45,055 nucleotides of DNA, taken from contig NZ_AUCI01000026.1 of assembly GCF_000429685.1 (NCBI RefSeq), positions 1 to 45,055 of the forward strand, read 5' to 3'. The position numbers and the translations under genes were made by a program. Positions 1 through 8,268 of the stretch are shown here, piece by piece. A model generated the notes under the pieces. That model saw nothing but the letters and a program-made list of their open reading frames with translations, was not told where the DNA came from and did no database searches. How positions within the stretch are numbered: the first letter of the stretch is position 1; each line of letters starts with the position of its first letter. This DNA is from Salibacterium aidingense DSM 18341. GTDB taxonomy: Bacteria; Bacillota; Bacilli; Bacillales; Marinococcaceae.

Positions 1-97
1 AAGGAAATGTAGAGGATATTCAAAAAAGAATTGAATTTGTATCCAACCTATATCGTTAAGTTTTAATTCATATTTCGACGAAAACGCGAAAGGAGTT

Positions 98-149
98 ATT
101 TCAATCCACGCACTCTACAAGAGAGTGCGACTCTACAAGAGAGTGCGAC
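98..149 (-). CRISPR. Remnant of a type I-C CRISPR array (one repeat plus a partial duplicate)
   Basis: On the minus strand the stretch 131 to 98 reads as a type I-C-like repeat: it begins GTCGCACTCT, has an inverted GCACTCT/AGAGTGC stem and ends GTGGATTGAAAT. The first 18 bases are duplicated directly in front of it (113-130 and 131-148 on the plus strand are identical). No second full repeat is visible in the 97 bases beyond it, so no intact repeat-spacer-repeat unit remains in this window. Its position downstream of cas2 on the same strand is the normal place for the array. Confidence 0.75.
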
Positions 150-318
150 GGCGATTTTTTACATAATTTAGGTATAAAAACCATATTTATGTAAAAATGC
201 CATTCTGGACCATTTATATCTACCAATGATCCAAGCTTTTTAGTTAAAAGTTTCTTCAAAAGACAAATTTCACGGTGCGAAAACCCGGGCATTTTTCTGT
301 TCACTTCCTATTCGCACC
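150..318 (-). promoter_or_regulatory. Probable CRISPR leader remnant
   Basis: This 169-base AT-rich non-coding stretch lies between the end of the cas2 remnant and the repeat, where a leader belongs. A GC-rich patch (minus strand, ATGCCCGGGTTTTCGCACC, about 277-297) resembles what I recall of I-C leaders. The assignment rests mainly on position. Confidence 0.4.
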
Positions 319-1233
<915 letters not shown>

Positions 1234-1257
1234 TTACGTTGAAAGGAAAATTCATGA

Positions 1258-1845
1258 ATGAAAAAGTTTTTAAATACACTATTTGTAACTCAGCCTGACG
1301 TTTATATGGGATTAGATGAAGAAAATGTTTCCTTACAAAAGGAAAAACAAAAACTTGCCAAAATGCCTCTTCATAATCTTGAGTCTATTGTGGCTTTTGG
1401 ATATACCGGGGCAAGTCCAGCATTAATGGGGTATTGCGCTGATAAAAATATTTCTATCGTTTTCATGACAATGACAGGCAGATACCTTGCTAGAGTCGTA
1501 GGCGAGAGTAGAGGTAATGTTGTTCTTAGAAAAAAGCAATATCGCATTTCTGATTCAAATTTGGAATCTGCAATGGCAGCCAGAAATTTTCTAATTGGGA
1601 AAGTATATAATAATAAATGGGTTATTGAAAGAACAATCCGTGATCATCCAATGAGGATTAATGAAGAGGAATTGAAGGCTGTATCTGATAATCTTTCTAA
1701 TATTATATTAGAATCATTTTCAAAATACCCGGCTAGGACATGGACTACGATTCAAGAAAGCATTCAGCCTCATCAAGTGAAGCTAGGTAAAAAAGTTAAT
1801 GATCTAAATAGGTTAATTGAGTGTTGCTTCAAAGATCGATATTAA
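1258..1845 (+). pseudogene. Chimeric ORF: Cas1 N-terminal half fused to a Cas8c C-terminal fragment
   Basis: The 195-codon open frame begins exactly like I-C Cas1 (MKKFLNTLFVTQPDVY, then LPLHNLE-like MPLHNLESIVAFGYTGASPA and ESRGNVVLRKKQYRIS), covering about residues 1-152. From about residue 157 (base 1726) it switches to YPARTWTTIQESIQPH, which is the C-terminal region of Cas8c/Csd1. The Cas8c frame is lost near 1820 by a frameshift, giving a short out-of-frame tail and TAA. The Cas1 start has a good ribosome site (GAAAGGAAA), and its ATGA overlaps a possible cas4 stop (codons ending RKIHE, 1244-1261). It has no Cas1 active-site half and cannot work as an integrase. Whether the chimera is translated is unknown. 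Confidence 0.85.
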
Positions 1846-1975
1846 TGATTTTAATAATCGCCCTTTATCAGGGAAATATCTTTTAGGTTTTTACAGCCAG
1901 CGTCATGAACTTTATCAGAAAAAGTCAGAAAGACAAGATAATAATTTAACAGAGGAGGCAACAACTCATGAATAA
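1726..1975 (+). pseudogene. cas8c: cas8c (csd1) 3' fragment, frameshifted
   Basis: Only the last 80 or so codons of Cas8c, the large subunit of the I-C interference complex, remain. YPARTWTTIQESIQPHQVKL lies in the frame of the upstream Cas1 piece. After a frameshift near 1820 the protein continues as DINDFNNRPLSGKYLLGFYS and SQRHELYQKK in the next frame and ends at TAA 1973-1975. That stop overlaps the cas7 start, so the native cas8c-cas7 junction has survived even though the first four-fifths or so of cas8c has gone. Confidence 0.8.
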
Positions 1976-2294
1976 TGTATTAGACCATAAAATTGATTTT
2001 GCTGTCGTTGTAACGGTACACAAGGCTAATCCAAACGGGGATCCACTTAATGGAAACAGACCACGTCAAAACTATGACGGTCTTGGCGAAATATCTGATG
2101 TTGCTATCAAACGAAAGATCCGCAATAGGTTAATGGATATGGGGGAATGTGTATTTGTACAATCAGATGACCGAAAACTGGATGAATATGAAAGTCTGAA
2201 ATCAAGAGCAGAATCTAATGAAGAATTGAAGAAAATACTAAGTTCAAAAGAAAATAACGGAGATGATTTTGCAAGGATGTTTTCTTCTTTGTGA
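1968..2294 (+). pseudogene. cas7: cas7 (csd2), type I-C, 5' fragment
   Basis: Cas7 forms the RNA-binding backbone of the I-C complex and is normally about 280-290 residues. Here only the first 102 or so are left: DHKIDFAVVVTVHKANPNGD, PLNGNRPRQNYDGLGEISDV and AIKRKIRNRL are typical. After NGDDFARM the frame enters sequence that belongs, on the other strand, to cas3, and stops. The start is sound (AGAGGAGG upstream, overlapping the cas8c stop). The break point is shared with cas3, so one rearrangement cut both genes. Confidence 0.88.
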
Positions 2295-4108
2295 TCAATC
2301 ATGTGAACCTTTTTTTGATCTGACTTCCCATTTCTGTTACATCTTCCTGCCGCTTGCGCCATCGAATCTAAGCCTGCTAGAGATCGAATAACACTATCAA
2401 AATCTACATCAACACCCGCTTCAATCAACTGTGTACTCAAACAAACCACTTGTTCTTTATTACCAAGGTGCTCTCTTACTTGTGATAATATTTCATTCCG
2501 GTGGGCAGCACACATTGAGGTACTCAAATGATAAACAGGTATATCCAGTTGATCTTTCAGCAGTTGATATAGGTTGCGTACTACTGACTTGGTATTGAGT
2601 ATAACCAGCAGACTTCTTTCATCTTCCATAATTCTTTCTGCTAATCCAGCCAATTCTTCATTTCCTATAGCATTATTTGTCGCTTCATCTACCATTTCTA
2701 CTCTTTTAAACGCTCTTGTAACTTTATCAAGCCCCCTTACAATCTCTGAATCCTTCTCGATGTCTAATTGATTTTCAACATAATCAAGTGCCGGCTGAGT
2801 AGCAGTACAAAGCAGCATGCTGGAACGCCCATGATTTTTTAGAAAATTCAAGGAAAAATTAAATAACGAAACACAATGGGAGGGCACTTTTTGAACTTCA
2901 TCAAATATAATGACGGAATTAGCTAAATTATGAAGCCTTCTGGCGTTTGATGATCCTTTTGCGTAAAAAGCATTTAAGTATTGAACCATTGTTGTAAAGA
3001 CAATAGGAATATCCCAATTATCTTTAGCAAGCTTTAATTTTTGACGTGTGTTTATTTGTCCGTCTTCCGCTTCATCATCCTGCTCGTCATCTATTATGTT
3101 AGAATGATGCTCTAATACGTTAGCGTCATCCTTTAATATATTTCTTACTTCTTGGGCATTCTGCTCAATAATGGTAGTAAATGGAACAACATAGATAATC
3201 CGCTGCTTCCTGTGCACCATAGCATGTTTTAATGCATACCTTAGACCTGCGAGAGTTTTTCCTCCACCAGTGGGGATAGACAACGTGTAAATGCCTGATT
3301 CCTTTTCTGCAAATTGTTCACATTCCTCAGACATTTGTGCTCTTAAAATATTTATATTATTTCCAGCCTCGGGTTGTTGGCTAAACTCGTTAAGTTTCTC
3401 GTTCAACTTGGAGTAAAAGGAGCTCATTATCTCTCTATTATCTTTCAATGACTCGCCAATTAAATTCTCTTCAAATTCCCTGGTATTCGTTCTATCAGCA
3501 TCTACCAGTGCACTAAAAACATACTTATTTAAAAAGGTTGCAATTTCACCTAAGTTCGTGATTTCAGTTTGACTTATGATATCTTTCACTTCATTGGCAG
3601 CATTCTTGATGTATTGTGAAAATTTTTCTTCATCCATCACATTCTCAAAAAATGCACTCTTACTATCCTCGAATTCATTAAGTTCTTTTTCTGATACTCT
3701 TCTTAAGAAAGGAGATTCCACTTCCGGAGTCAAATAATCGTGTAGAAAAGAATGATGTGAGATAACAGCATTACTAACTATTTCTGCCACTAATCCCTCA
3801 TATTCATCATTAGGTCTACAATTATGTATTCTCTCAAATAACATCCTCCCGCCTGCCGATGAATGATCAACACTTCCCCGTTTTGGAGGATTCTCTGGGT
3901 GATTGATCGCTTCTCGTAAATAAATTTGAAATTCTTCAGTATATTTTCCAACATCGTGCAATAATCCCGCTAATCCACAAAGATGCTTTAACCCAACTTT
4001 TTCACCATAAACTTCTGCCAGTTTCTGAACTCCCAACAGATGTTCTTCAACTAACTGAAATTGTCCATCCGATTCTCGAACATGAGCTACATGATCTATT
4101 GATTTCAT
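2072..4108 (-). pseudogene. cas3: cas3 (type I-C HD nuclease-helicase), 3' truncated and fused to antisense cas7
   Basis: Cas3 is the helicase-nuclease recruited by the Cascade complex. This copy keeps the N-terminal HD domain (LLHDVGKY with H51 and D52; later SHHSFLHD), the helicase Walker A (PTGGGKT, near residue 280), the DEVQ box (near 405) and motif VI (QAAGRCNRNG, near 590). It loses homology at about residue 608 (MIDHKEENILAK), and the last 70 or so codons are cas7 read backwards. The C-terminal domain of the normal protein of about 800 residues is missing. The 600 intact codons have no internal stop, so the cut seems recent or the fragment is tolerated. Without cas5, a full cas8c or cas7 it has no Cascade partner here. 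Confidence 0.85.
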
Positions 4109-4336
4109 TATTAACTTCCCCTTATTTCATAACTAACTGTAAGTTAATATACAAGCTTGTCATAATTTATCAATTTATAGTATATATTCTATAAGATCAT
4201 ATTATTTCCCTTCTTTTTATAAAACTTTTTAACTAGTTCCATTTTTTAATATAATATTTATAGAACGAAAGAACCATTATAAAAAGTTAATTCTCTAAAA
4301 ATAAAGAGTCCGATTTTTATCGGACTCTGTTAGATA
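4109..4336. other. AT-rich intergenic stretch with a terminator
   Basis: I see no gene here. It holds the upstream region of cas3 (the start at 4108 follows AAATAAGGGGAAGTTAATA on the minus strand) and, at 4305-4328, the terminator of the LysM gene. Confidence 0.6.
4305..4328 (-). terminator. Rho-independent terminator after the LysM gene
   Basis: AGAGTCCGAT and ATCGGACTCT form a perfect 10-bp stem with a 4-base loop. Reading on the minus strand it is followed by TTATTTTTAGAG. It lies 9 bases past the LysM stop codon. Confidence 0.8.
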
Positions 4337-4831
4337 TTATGGAATAATCAACCCATACCCGGGATACAACACATCCGGGGAGAAGCTGCTTCGTCCCTGG
4401 TTCGCCTGGATGGTACGCTGAACCGGGGTCCCTGTCTGGCGGCTGATGCTGTTGAGAGAGTCTCTTGTATTGACAGCATAAATTCGGGACGGGATTTCAA
4501 GCAGTTCAAATTCCTCTATAGCATCGGGGTTATTCAACTGAGGATTGGCTTCGACCAGACGCTTCGTGGACACAGCGAAGCTTTGAGCGATCGATTGTAT
4601 CGTGTCTCCCGGCTGTACCACATAATAGACGTGGGCACGCGGGCTGTATGGATACGGAATGATAAGCCGGTCCTTCGGGTATATCATACCAGGGTCGGTA
4701 AACGGCGGATAGACAGCGTTCATTACGGAAACCGCCGGGACGTTGCTGCCAAACCGGTTGGCAATGCTGTAGAGCGTATCCTCGGGCTGGACACTGTAGA
4801 CAAAATATGTTCCCTGCTCCAGGATAGGCAT
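4337..4831 (-). CDS. Triple LysM-domain protein
   Basis: This 164-residue protein consists almost only of three LysM peptidoglycan/chitin-binding modules: YFVYSVQPEDTLYSIANRFG to LIIP (about residues 8-58), VYYVVQPGDTIQSIAQSF to LLEIP (about 68-114) and IYAVNTRDSLNSISRQTG to GLIIP (about 116-164). There is no catalytic domain and no obvious signal peptide, like the small LysM proteins of Bacillus spore coats. A longer open frame reaches 4957, but the ATG at 4831 follows AAAGGAGG at ideal spacing and is chosen. The region upstream of 4831 overlaps the terminator of the next gene, which also argues against the longer form. Function beyond wall or coat binding is inference. Confidence 0.85.
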   Translation of the reverse strand: MPILEQGTYFVYSVQPEDTLYSIANRFGSNVPAVSVMNAVYPPFTDPGMIYPKDRLIIPYPYSPRAHVYYVVQPGDTIQSIAQSFAVSTKRLVEANPQLNNPDAIEEFELLEIPSRIYAVNTRDSLNSISRQTGTPVQRTIQANQGRSSFSPDVLYPGYGLIIP

Positions 4832-4899
4832 GTCATTTCCTCCTTTGCTATAAATGCCTAGTTTCAGCATAGGCGGCAAAGGCTCGACCCGTGACAGAA

Positions 4900-4940
4900 A
4901 AAATAAAAAAACCTGCTGGAATTTCCTATCTTCCAGCAGG
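4900..4940 (-). terminator. Rho-independent terminator after the SIMPL gene
   Basis: CCTGCTGGAA (4912-4921) pairs perfectly with TTCCAGCAGG (4931-4940). On the minus strand the stem is followed by TTTTTTTATTTTTTC. It sits about 100 bases past the stop of the SIMPL-domain gene. Confidence 0.85.
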
Positions 4941-5040
4941 CTATTTCTCGAATTCAATTTTACCGGGCCTGGTCTACGTTATCCCGGCGATTGGGAGGAA
5001 AAACCTTTCCAGAACGGCTGAATCCACCGCTTCCAGCTCC

Positions 5041-5790
5041 TTAATTCAGCTGATAGACGACGTCGACTTCCTGTATCACTTCCACCTGGCCGGCTTCAAT
5101 AGAAGTTCCGTCATTGCCTGCACTGTCAGCTGCTTCTTCCTGCGCATACTCCCGGGACGGAAGATCCATCTGAGTGCCGCTTTCTGCTATCTGAAGGACA
5201 TCTCCGCTGGATTTACCGGCACTTTCCGCCATCGCTTCTGCCTTCGCTGCCGTGTTTTCGATTGCCTGCTGCAGCGCCTGTTGTTCTGCTTTAGACTCAT
5301 CCTCTAACGTAAACCGGGTCTGCTGAATTTGATTGGCGCCGGCTGCTGCGGCATCGTCGAGGAGTTCTCCCACCTTTTCCATATCACTGTATTCCACAGA
5401 AAGAATATGCCGCGCCCGGAACTGCTCTTCTCCTTCCTGACTATGATCCGTATGAACCCCGAAACTGGCCGTTTCAATATTTTCATCTGGAATATCGTAA
5501 GCGCTTAATTGTTCACGGACAGCGTTCATCCGTTCACTGACTTGGTTCTGTGCCGCATCCGCGGAAGTATCCGTAGCCTCCACTCCCAGGCGGAGCTGCG
5601 CCAGGTCCGGTTCCACACTTACATTTCCTGTCCCTTTCACAACCAATGTTCCTTCCTGCATGGTCGACTGCGCCTCCGCAAAATCTGCTTCTTCGACAGA
5701 AGTCCCCCCCAACACGGCAGAATAAAGAAAGCCTCCTGCCACCAGGGCTGCAGTCACTCCCAACGCCTGATACAATCGTTTTTTCACCAT
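5041..5790 (-). CDS. SIMPL (DUF541/YggE-type) domain protein, exported or membrane-anchored
   Basis: The 249-residue protein has a basic start and one hydrophobic segment (about residues 5-28), then a SIMPL domain: GTLVVKGTGNVSVEPDLAQL, DIPDENIETASFGV, and a conserved late stretch KAEAMAESAGKSSGDVLQIA. The segment may be a signal peptide or a membrane anchor. The mature part is strongly acidic, as in salt-adapted exported proteins. SIMPL proteins have no settled biochemical role; links to oxidative stress and to outer-surface function come from other bacteria. The start follows AAAAAAGGAGG at good spacing. It appears to be a single-gene unit with its own terminator. Confidence 0.82.
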   Translation of the reverse strand: MVKKRLYQALGVTAALVAGGFLYSAVLGGTSVEEADFAEAQSTMQEGTLVVKGTGNVSVEPDLAQLRLGVEATDTSADAAQNQVSERMNAVREQLSAYDIPDENIETASFGVHTDHSQEGEEQFRARHILSVEYSDMEKVGELLDDAAAAGANQIQQTRFTLEDESKAEQQALQQAIENTAAKAEAMAESAGKSSGDVLQIAESGTQMDLPSREYAQEEAADSAGNDGTSIEAGQVEVIQEVDVVYQLN

Positions 5791-5985
5791 GACATCATAC
5801 CTCCTTTTTTATTAAAACCTGATGGTTCTTCCTGGTGTCTTCCTCTACCTTCTACCCTTAAAGTCGAGATGATTGCAATAATGTTACAAAAATATCTTAA
5901 TTTTTCAAACATATTTAAAGACGCATCCTGAAAGAAGCGTCTTCTTGGGCTCATCCCCGAATGGCCTGGGCAAGGATAAGAAATA
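5791..5985. other. Intergenic region with a weak hairpin
   Basis: I see no gene. AAGACGC (5918-5924) and GCGTCTT (5937-5943) can form a 7-bp stem. It may be the original terminator of the YfcC-type permease whose body has been deleted (see 5986-6289). Confidence 0.4.
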
Positions 5986-6289
5986 TCAATTTCCAGAAAG
6001 AACCATAAATAGGCCGCCGATGATAAAAGTGAAAAAAACGACTTCTCCTGCATCTACCAGACCTTGAGGGACAGCCAGCATAAAATCAACCATTCCTGTG
6101 GGATCAGATTCGACTCTCAGGTAAGAATCTGGATCAATGGCTGTTCTACCATACGGACCAGACACTTTCTCAAACGTTCCAGCCGGCACGAAATACGTGG
6201 CAATAGCTGCTATCGCACTAAATATAAATAAAATGACATAAAGTATGAGAGATCTGGAACTTCTTTTGTCTATTATTTTCAGATGACAA
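5986..6289 (-). pseudogene. YfcC-family permease, 5' remnant with a frameshift
   Basis: On the minus strand, 26 bases past the hydroxyisourate hydrolase stop, a TTG (6289) preceded by AAGGAAGG opens MSSENNRQKKFQISHT. One extra T near 6241 shifts the frame. The rest, YVILFIFSAIAAIATYF, VPAGTFEKVSGPYGRTAIDP and GEVVFFTFIIGGLFMVL, matches the N-terminal part of YfcC-type basic amino acid/C4-type permeases (normally about 450-500 residues, many membrane segments). The frame then ends after about 95 residues, so most of the gene has been deleted. Its position as the last member of the urate operon suggests it once carried a pathway substrate or product; that is inference. Confidence 0.75.
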
Positions 6290-6315
6290 GCAAATACCTT
6301 CCTTTTTTACGTATT

Positions 6316-6669
6316 CTAACTGCCTCTATATACTTGGTAGCCCCACGGAGAAATAAGAAGAGGAATATGGTAGTGTTCGTGCGGTTCGGCAATTCCAAAG
6401 CGGACGGCTACTTTTCCAAGAAAAGGTGGTTCCGTGGTGCCAGCCTCTTTTTCTCCAAAATACGTCCCGATGTGAAAGAGCAGCTCGTATTCTCCGGTCT
6501 CGATGTTGGCTGACGAAATAAGCGGTTCTGCCACACGGCCATTCTCATTTGTTCTGGTTTCTGTGATTTTTTCAAGCTGCCCGCTGTTCATCTGGAAAAG
6601 TTCAATACGCACCCCGGGAGCCGGACAGCCGTGCGTCAAATCTAATATATGGGTCGTTAGGCCACTCAT
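6316..6669 (-). CDS. pucM: 5-hydroxyisourate hydrolase (transthyretin-related)
   Basis: It hydrolyses 5-hydroxyisourate, the product of uricase, to OHCU in the cytoplasm. The 117-residue length is normal. The family marks are present: TTHILD near the N terminus with the conserved His7, and the signature C-terminal tetrapeptide YRGS, preceded by HYHIPLLISPWGYQ. It follows the uricase gene by 15 bases with AGGAGG before the ATG, so the two are surely co-transcribed. It would be followed by the YfcC-type permease in an intact operon, but that gene is broken. Confidence 0.95.
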   Translation of the reverse strand: MSGLTTHILDLTHGCPAPGVRIELFQMNSGQLEKITETRTNENGRVAEPLISSANIETGEYELLFHIGTYFGEKEAGTTEPPFLGKVAVRFGIAEPHEHYHIPLLISPWGYQVYRGS

Positions 6670-6684
6670 CTTTATCGTGCCTCC

Positions 6685-7599
6685 TTACAAATCATCCCGT
6701 GTGACGGACAAACGTTGAAAGCCAAAGGGAAGACGCGGTTCCGTATATACTTTTCCTTCCCTTCCTTTAATTTCTTCCACGACGGTATCCCAGGTGCGGT
6801 TCTGGGATTCAAACGTTACTTCTGTGAGCTGGGGGAAACGTTCGAGCACACGCCGTCCAATGCTGTAGATAAGACTCTGAATTGAGGGGGAAGCCACTTC
6901 CTCAAAGACGGTACTCGCAATATCACGGACCTGTTCCGCCGCCACATATCGGGAGGGATTTTCTCCAAACGCATCTTCCAGGTTTTCATACTTCCAGCCC
7001 ATATTTAAATATACAAACAAAGGGCGGTTGCTGTCTTCGGGAAGCGTTGTGTATTCATCACGGATGAAGCCGACAAACGAGTTATTCTTCACTTTAACAA
7101 GTTGAACATCCCGGGCTTCACTGTACTGCCGGGAGATAGTAAGGCCCTCTTTCTCCCTTATCATTTCAATAAAGGCACAGGTTCGTTCATTTCTCGACCG
7201 GTTAAACACCAGCTCACTTGGATTTCCCCCGGACACTGCCGCGTCAAATGGCAGTTCTTCGGCTGTCATCTGGATCCATTCAATATGCGGGTAGTGCTCC
7301 AAAAAAGCCTTCGACACGTATTGAATGAAACCTTCTGCCGTTTTACCGGAAAATAACCCTAGATGCCGCTGAATAAAATTCTTCATGGAATCGGTCGCCA
7401 CCACCGCACTGTTATCTCCTTCCGTAAACGAAGGGAGGAAAGCCTCCCCGCCAAGCTCGACAGTGACGTGCAGTCCGAATACCGTATTATCTTTTCCTGC
7501 AAAGGTCGATTCCGGAATCTGCATCACCCCGGTCAGTGGTTCCATAAAGGTCCGGTAGGCAAAAACATTTCCTTTCCCATAAGACATCGTTCTACTCAT
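6685..7599 (-). CDS. pucL: Urate oxidase (uricase)
   Basis: Uricase oxidises urate with O2 to 5-hydroxyisourate and H2O2, without a cofactor. The 304-residue protein has YGKGNVFAYR (Lys9) and VVATDSMKNF (Thr69-Asp70), which fit the Lys/Thr catalytic pair of the family, and the late SIQSLIYSIGRRVLERFPQL region. In Bacillus subtilis PucL is a fusion of OHCU decarboxylase and uricase; here the decarboxylase is a separate gene 12 bases upstream, and this protein begins directly at the uricase domain. The H2O2 it makes could be handled by the catalase at 17462-18931, though nothing links the two genes in regulation. Confidence 0.95.
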   Translation of the reverse strand: MSRTMSYGKGNVFAYRTFMEPLTGVMQIPESTFAGKDNTVFGLHVTVELGGEAFLPSFTEGDNSAVVATDSMKNFIQRHLGLFSGKTAEGFIQYVSKAFLEHYPHIEWIQMTAEELPFDAAVSGGNPSELVFNRSRNERTCAFIEMIREKEGLTISRQYSEARDVQLVKVKNNSFVGFIRDEYTTLPEDSNRPLFVYLNMGWKYENLEDAFGENPSRYVAAEQVRDIASTVFEEVASPSIQSLIYSIGRRVLERFPQLTEVTFESQNRTWDTVVEEIKGREGKVYTEPRLPFGFQRLSVTRDDL

Positions 7600-7611
7600 A
7601 CTATCCGCTCC

Positions 7612-8109
7612 TTATTGGGTGATCGTATCTTCCAGCCGGAATTGGGCAATCTGATAGATTTCGTTCATGGCGGTCTGAAATTCTTCGTCGCGTTCGTTGC
7701 CAAGCCTTACCTGCAGGGATTCATACACGGCACGTTTTGTTTTTCCTTTGACCGCCAGAATAAACGGGAATCCAAACTTCTGGACATACGCTTCATTCAG
7801 CCTGACAAACTGCTCAAATTCCTCGTCAGAAAGCTGGTTTAAACCGGCCCCTTTTTGTTCTTTCGTAGAAGTGAAACTCATTTTATCTTTGGCTCCCAAT
7901 TGGGGATGCTGCCGGATCAGCTCAAGTTTAACCCCTGTCTCTGCTGTTTCCACGATGTCTACCATCGTCCGGTGCAAAGACGCTGTGGAATCAAAAGGGT
8001 GGTAGTCCCATGCATTTTCTGCAACCCACGGGGAATGTTCAAAAATACTTCCCAGCGTTTTGGTGAACGCTTCCTGGGTCATTTCATTTAATTCCTTTAT
8101 CGTTACCAT
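7612..8109 (-). CDS. uraD: OHCU decarboxylase
   Basis: It decarboxylates 2-oxo-4-hydroxy-4-carboxy-5-ureidoimidazoline to S-allantoin, the third step of urate breakdown. The 165-residue helical protein has the family motif RQHPQLGAK, with the catalytic-type His near residue 67, and FPFILAVKGKTK in the second half. The start follows GAGGGGG at 8 bases. It heads the leftward uraD-uricase-pucM run. A palindrome lies about 37 bases upstream (8146-8160) and probably takes part in control. Confidence 0.93.
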   Translation of the reverse strand: MVTIKELNEMTQEAFTKTLGSIFEHSPWVAENAWDYHPFDSTASLHRTMVDIVETAETGVKLELIRQHPQLGAKDKMSFTSTKEQKGAGLNQLSDEEFEQFVRLNEAYVQKFGFPFILAVKGKTKRAVYESLQVRLGNERDEEFQTAMNEIYQIAQFRLEDTITQ

Positions 8110-8145
8110 GTGCTGCCCCCTCTGCAGATCGTATGTTATTTTAGT

Positions 8146-8160
8146 TAACGTATAGCGTTA
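8146..8160. promoter_or_regulatory. Candidate operator in front of uraD
   Basis: TAACG-TATAG-CGTTA is a perfect 5-bp inverted repeat with a 5-base spacer; the flanks (GT and CC) extend it imperfectly. It lies in the only sizeable gap of the leftward urate run, between pucR and uraD. It does not match the Bacillus subtilis PucR box as I know it (WWWCNTTGGTTAA), so the cognate regulator is open. Confidence 0.4.
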
Positions 8161-8223
8161 CCTTAAGGAATATACTAGCGGGGATAAGAAAAACTTGTCA
8201 TTATTTAATTTATCCAAAACAAG

Positions 8224-8268
8224 CCTCTTTTCTTGGTTATCATAACCATTATGATAGTTGAAAAGAGG
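8224..8268 (-). terminator. Possible terminator or attenuator at the pucR 3' end
   Basis: CCTCTTTTC (8224-8232) pairs perfectly with GAAAAGAGG (8260-8268), enclosing a smaller palindrome GGTTAT-C-ATAACC (8235-8247). The right arm overlaps the last codons of pucR. Read on the minus strand it is followed by CTTGTTTTGG, a poor T tract, so it could be a partial terminator between pucR and uraD. Confidence 0.45.

Noticed and set aside
101-304. Minus-strand open frame of 67 codons over the CRISPR repeat and leader
   Set aside because: It reads through the repeat and its duplicate (SHSLVESHSLVE is the duplicated repeat half) and has no family similarity; it is array and leader sequence.
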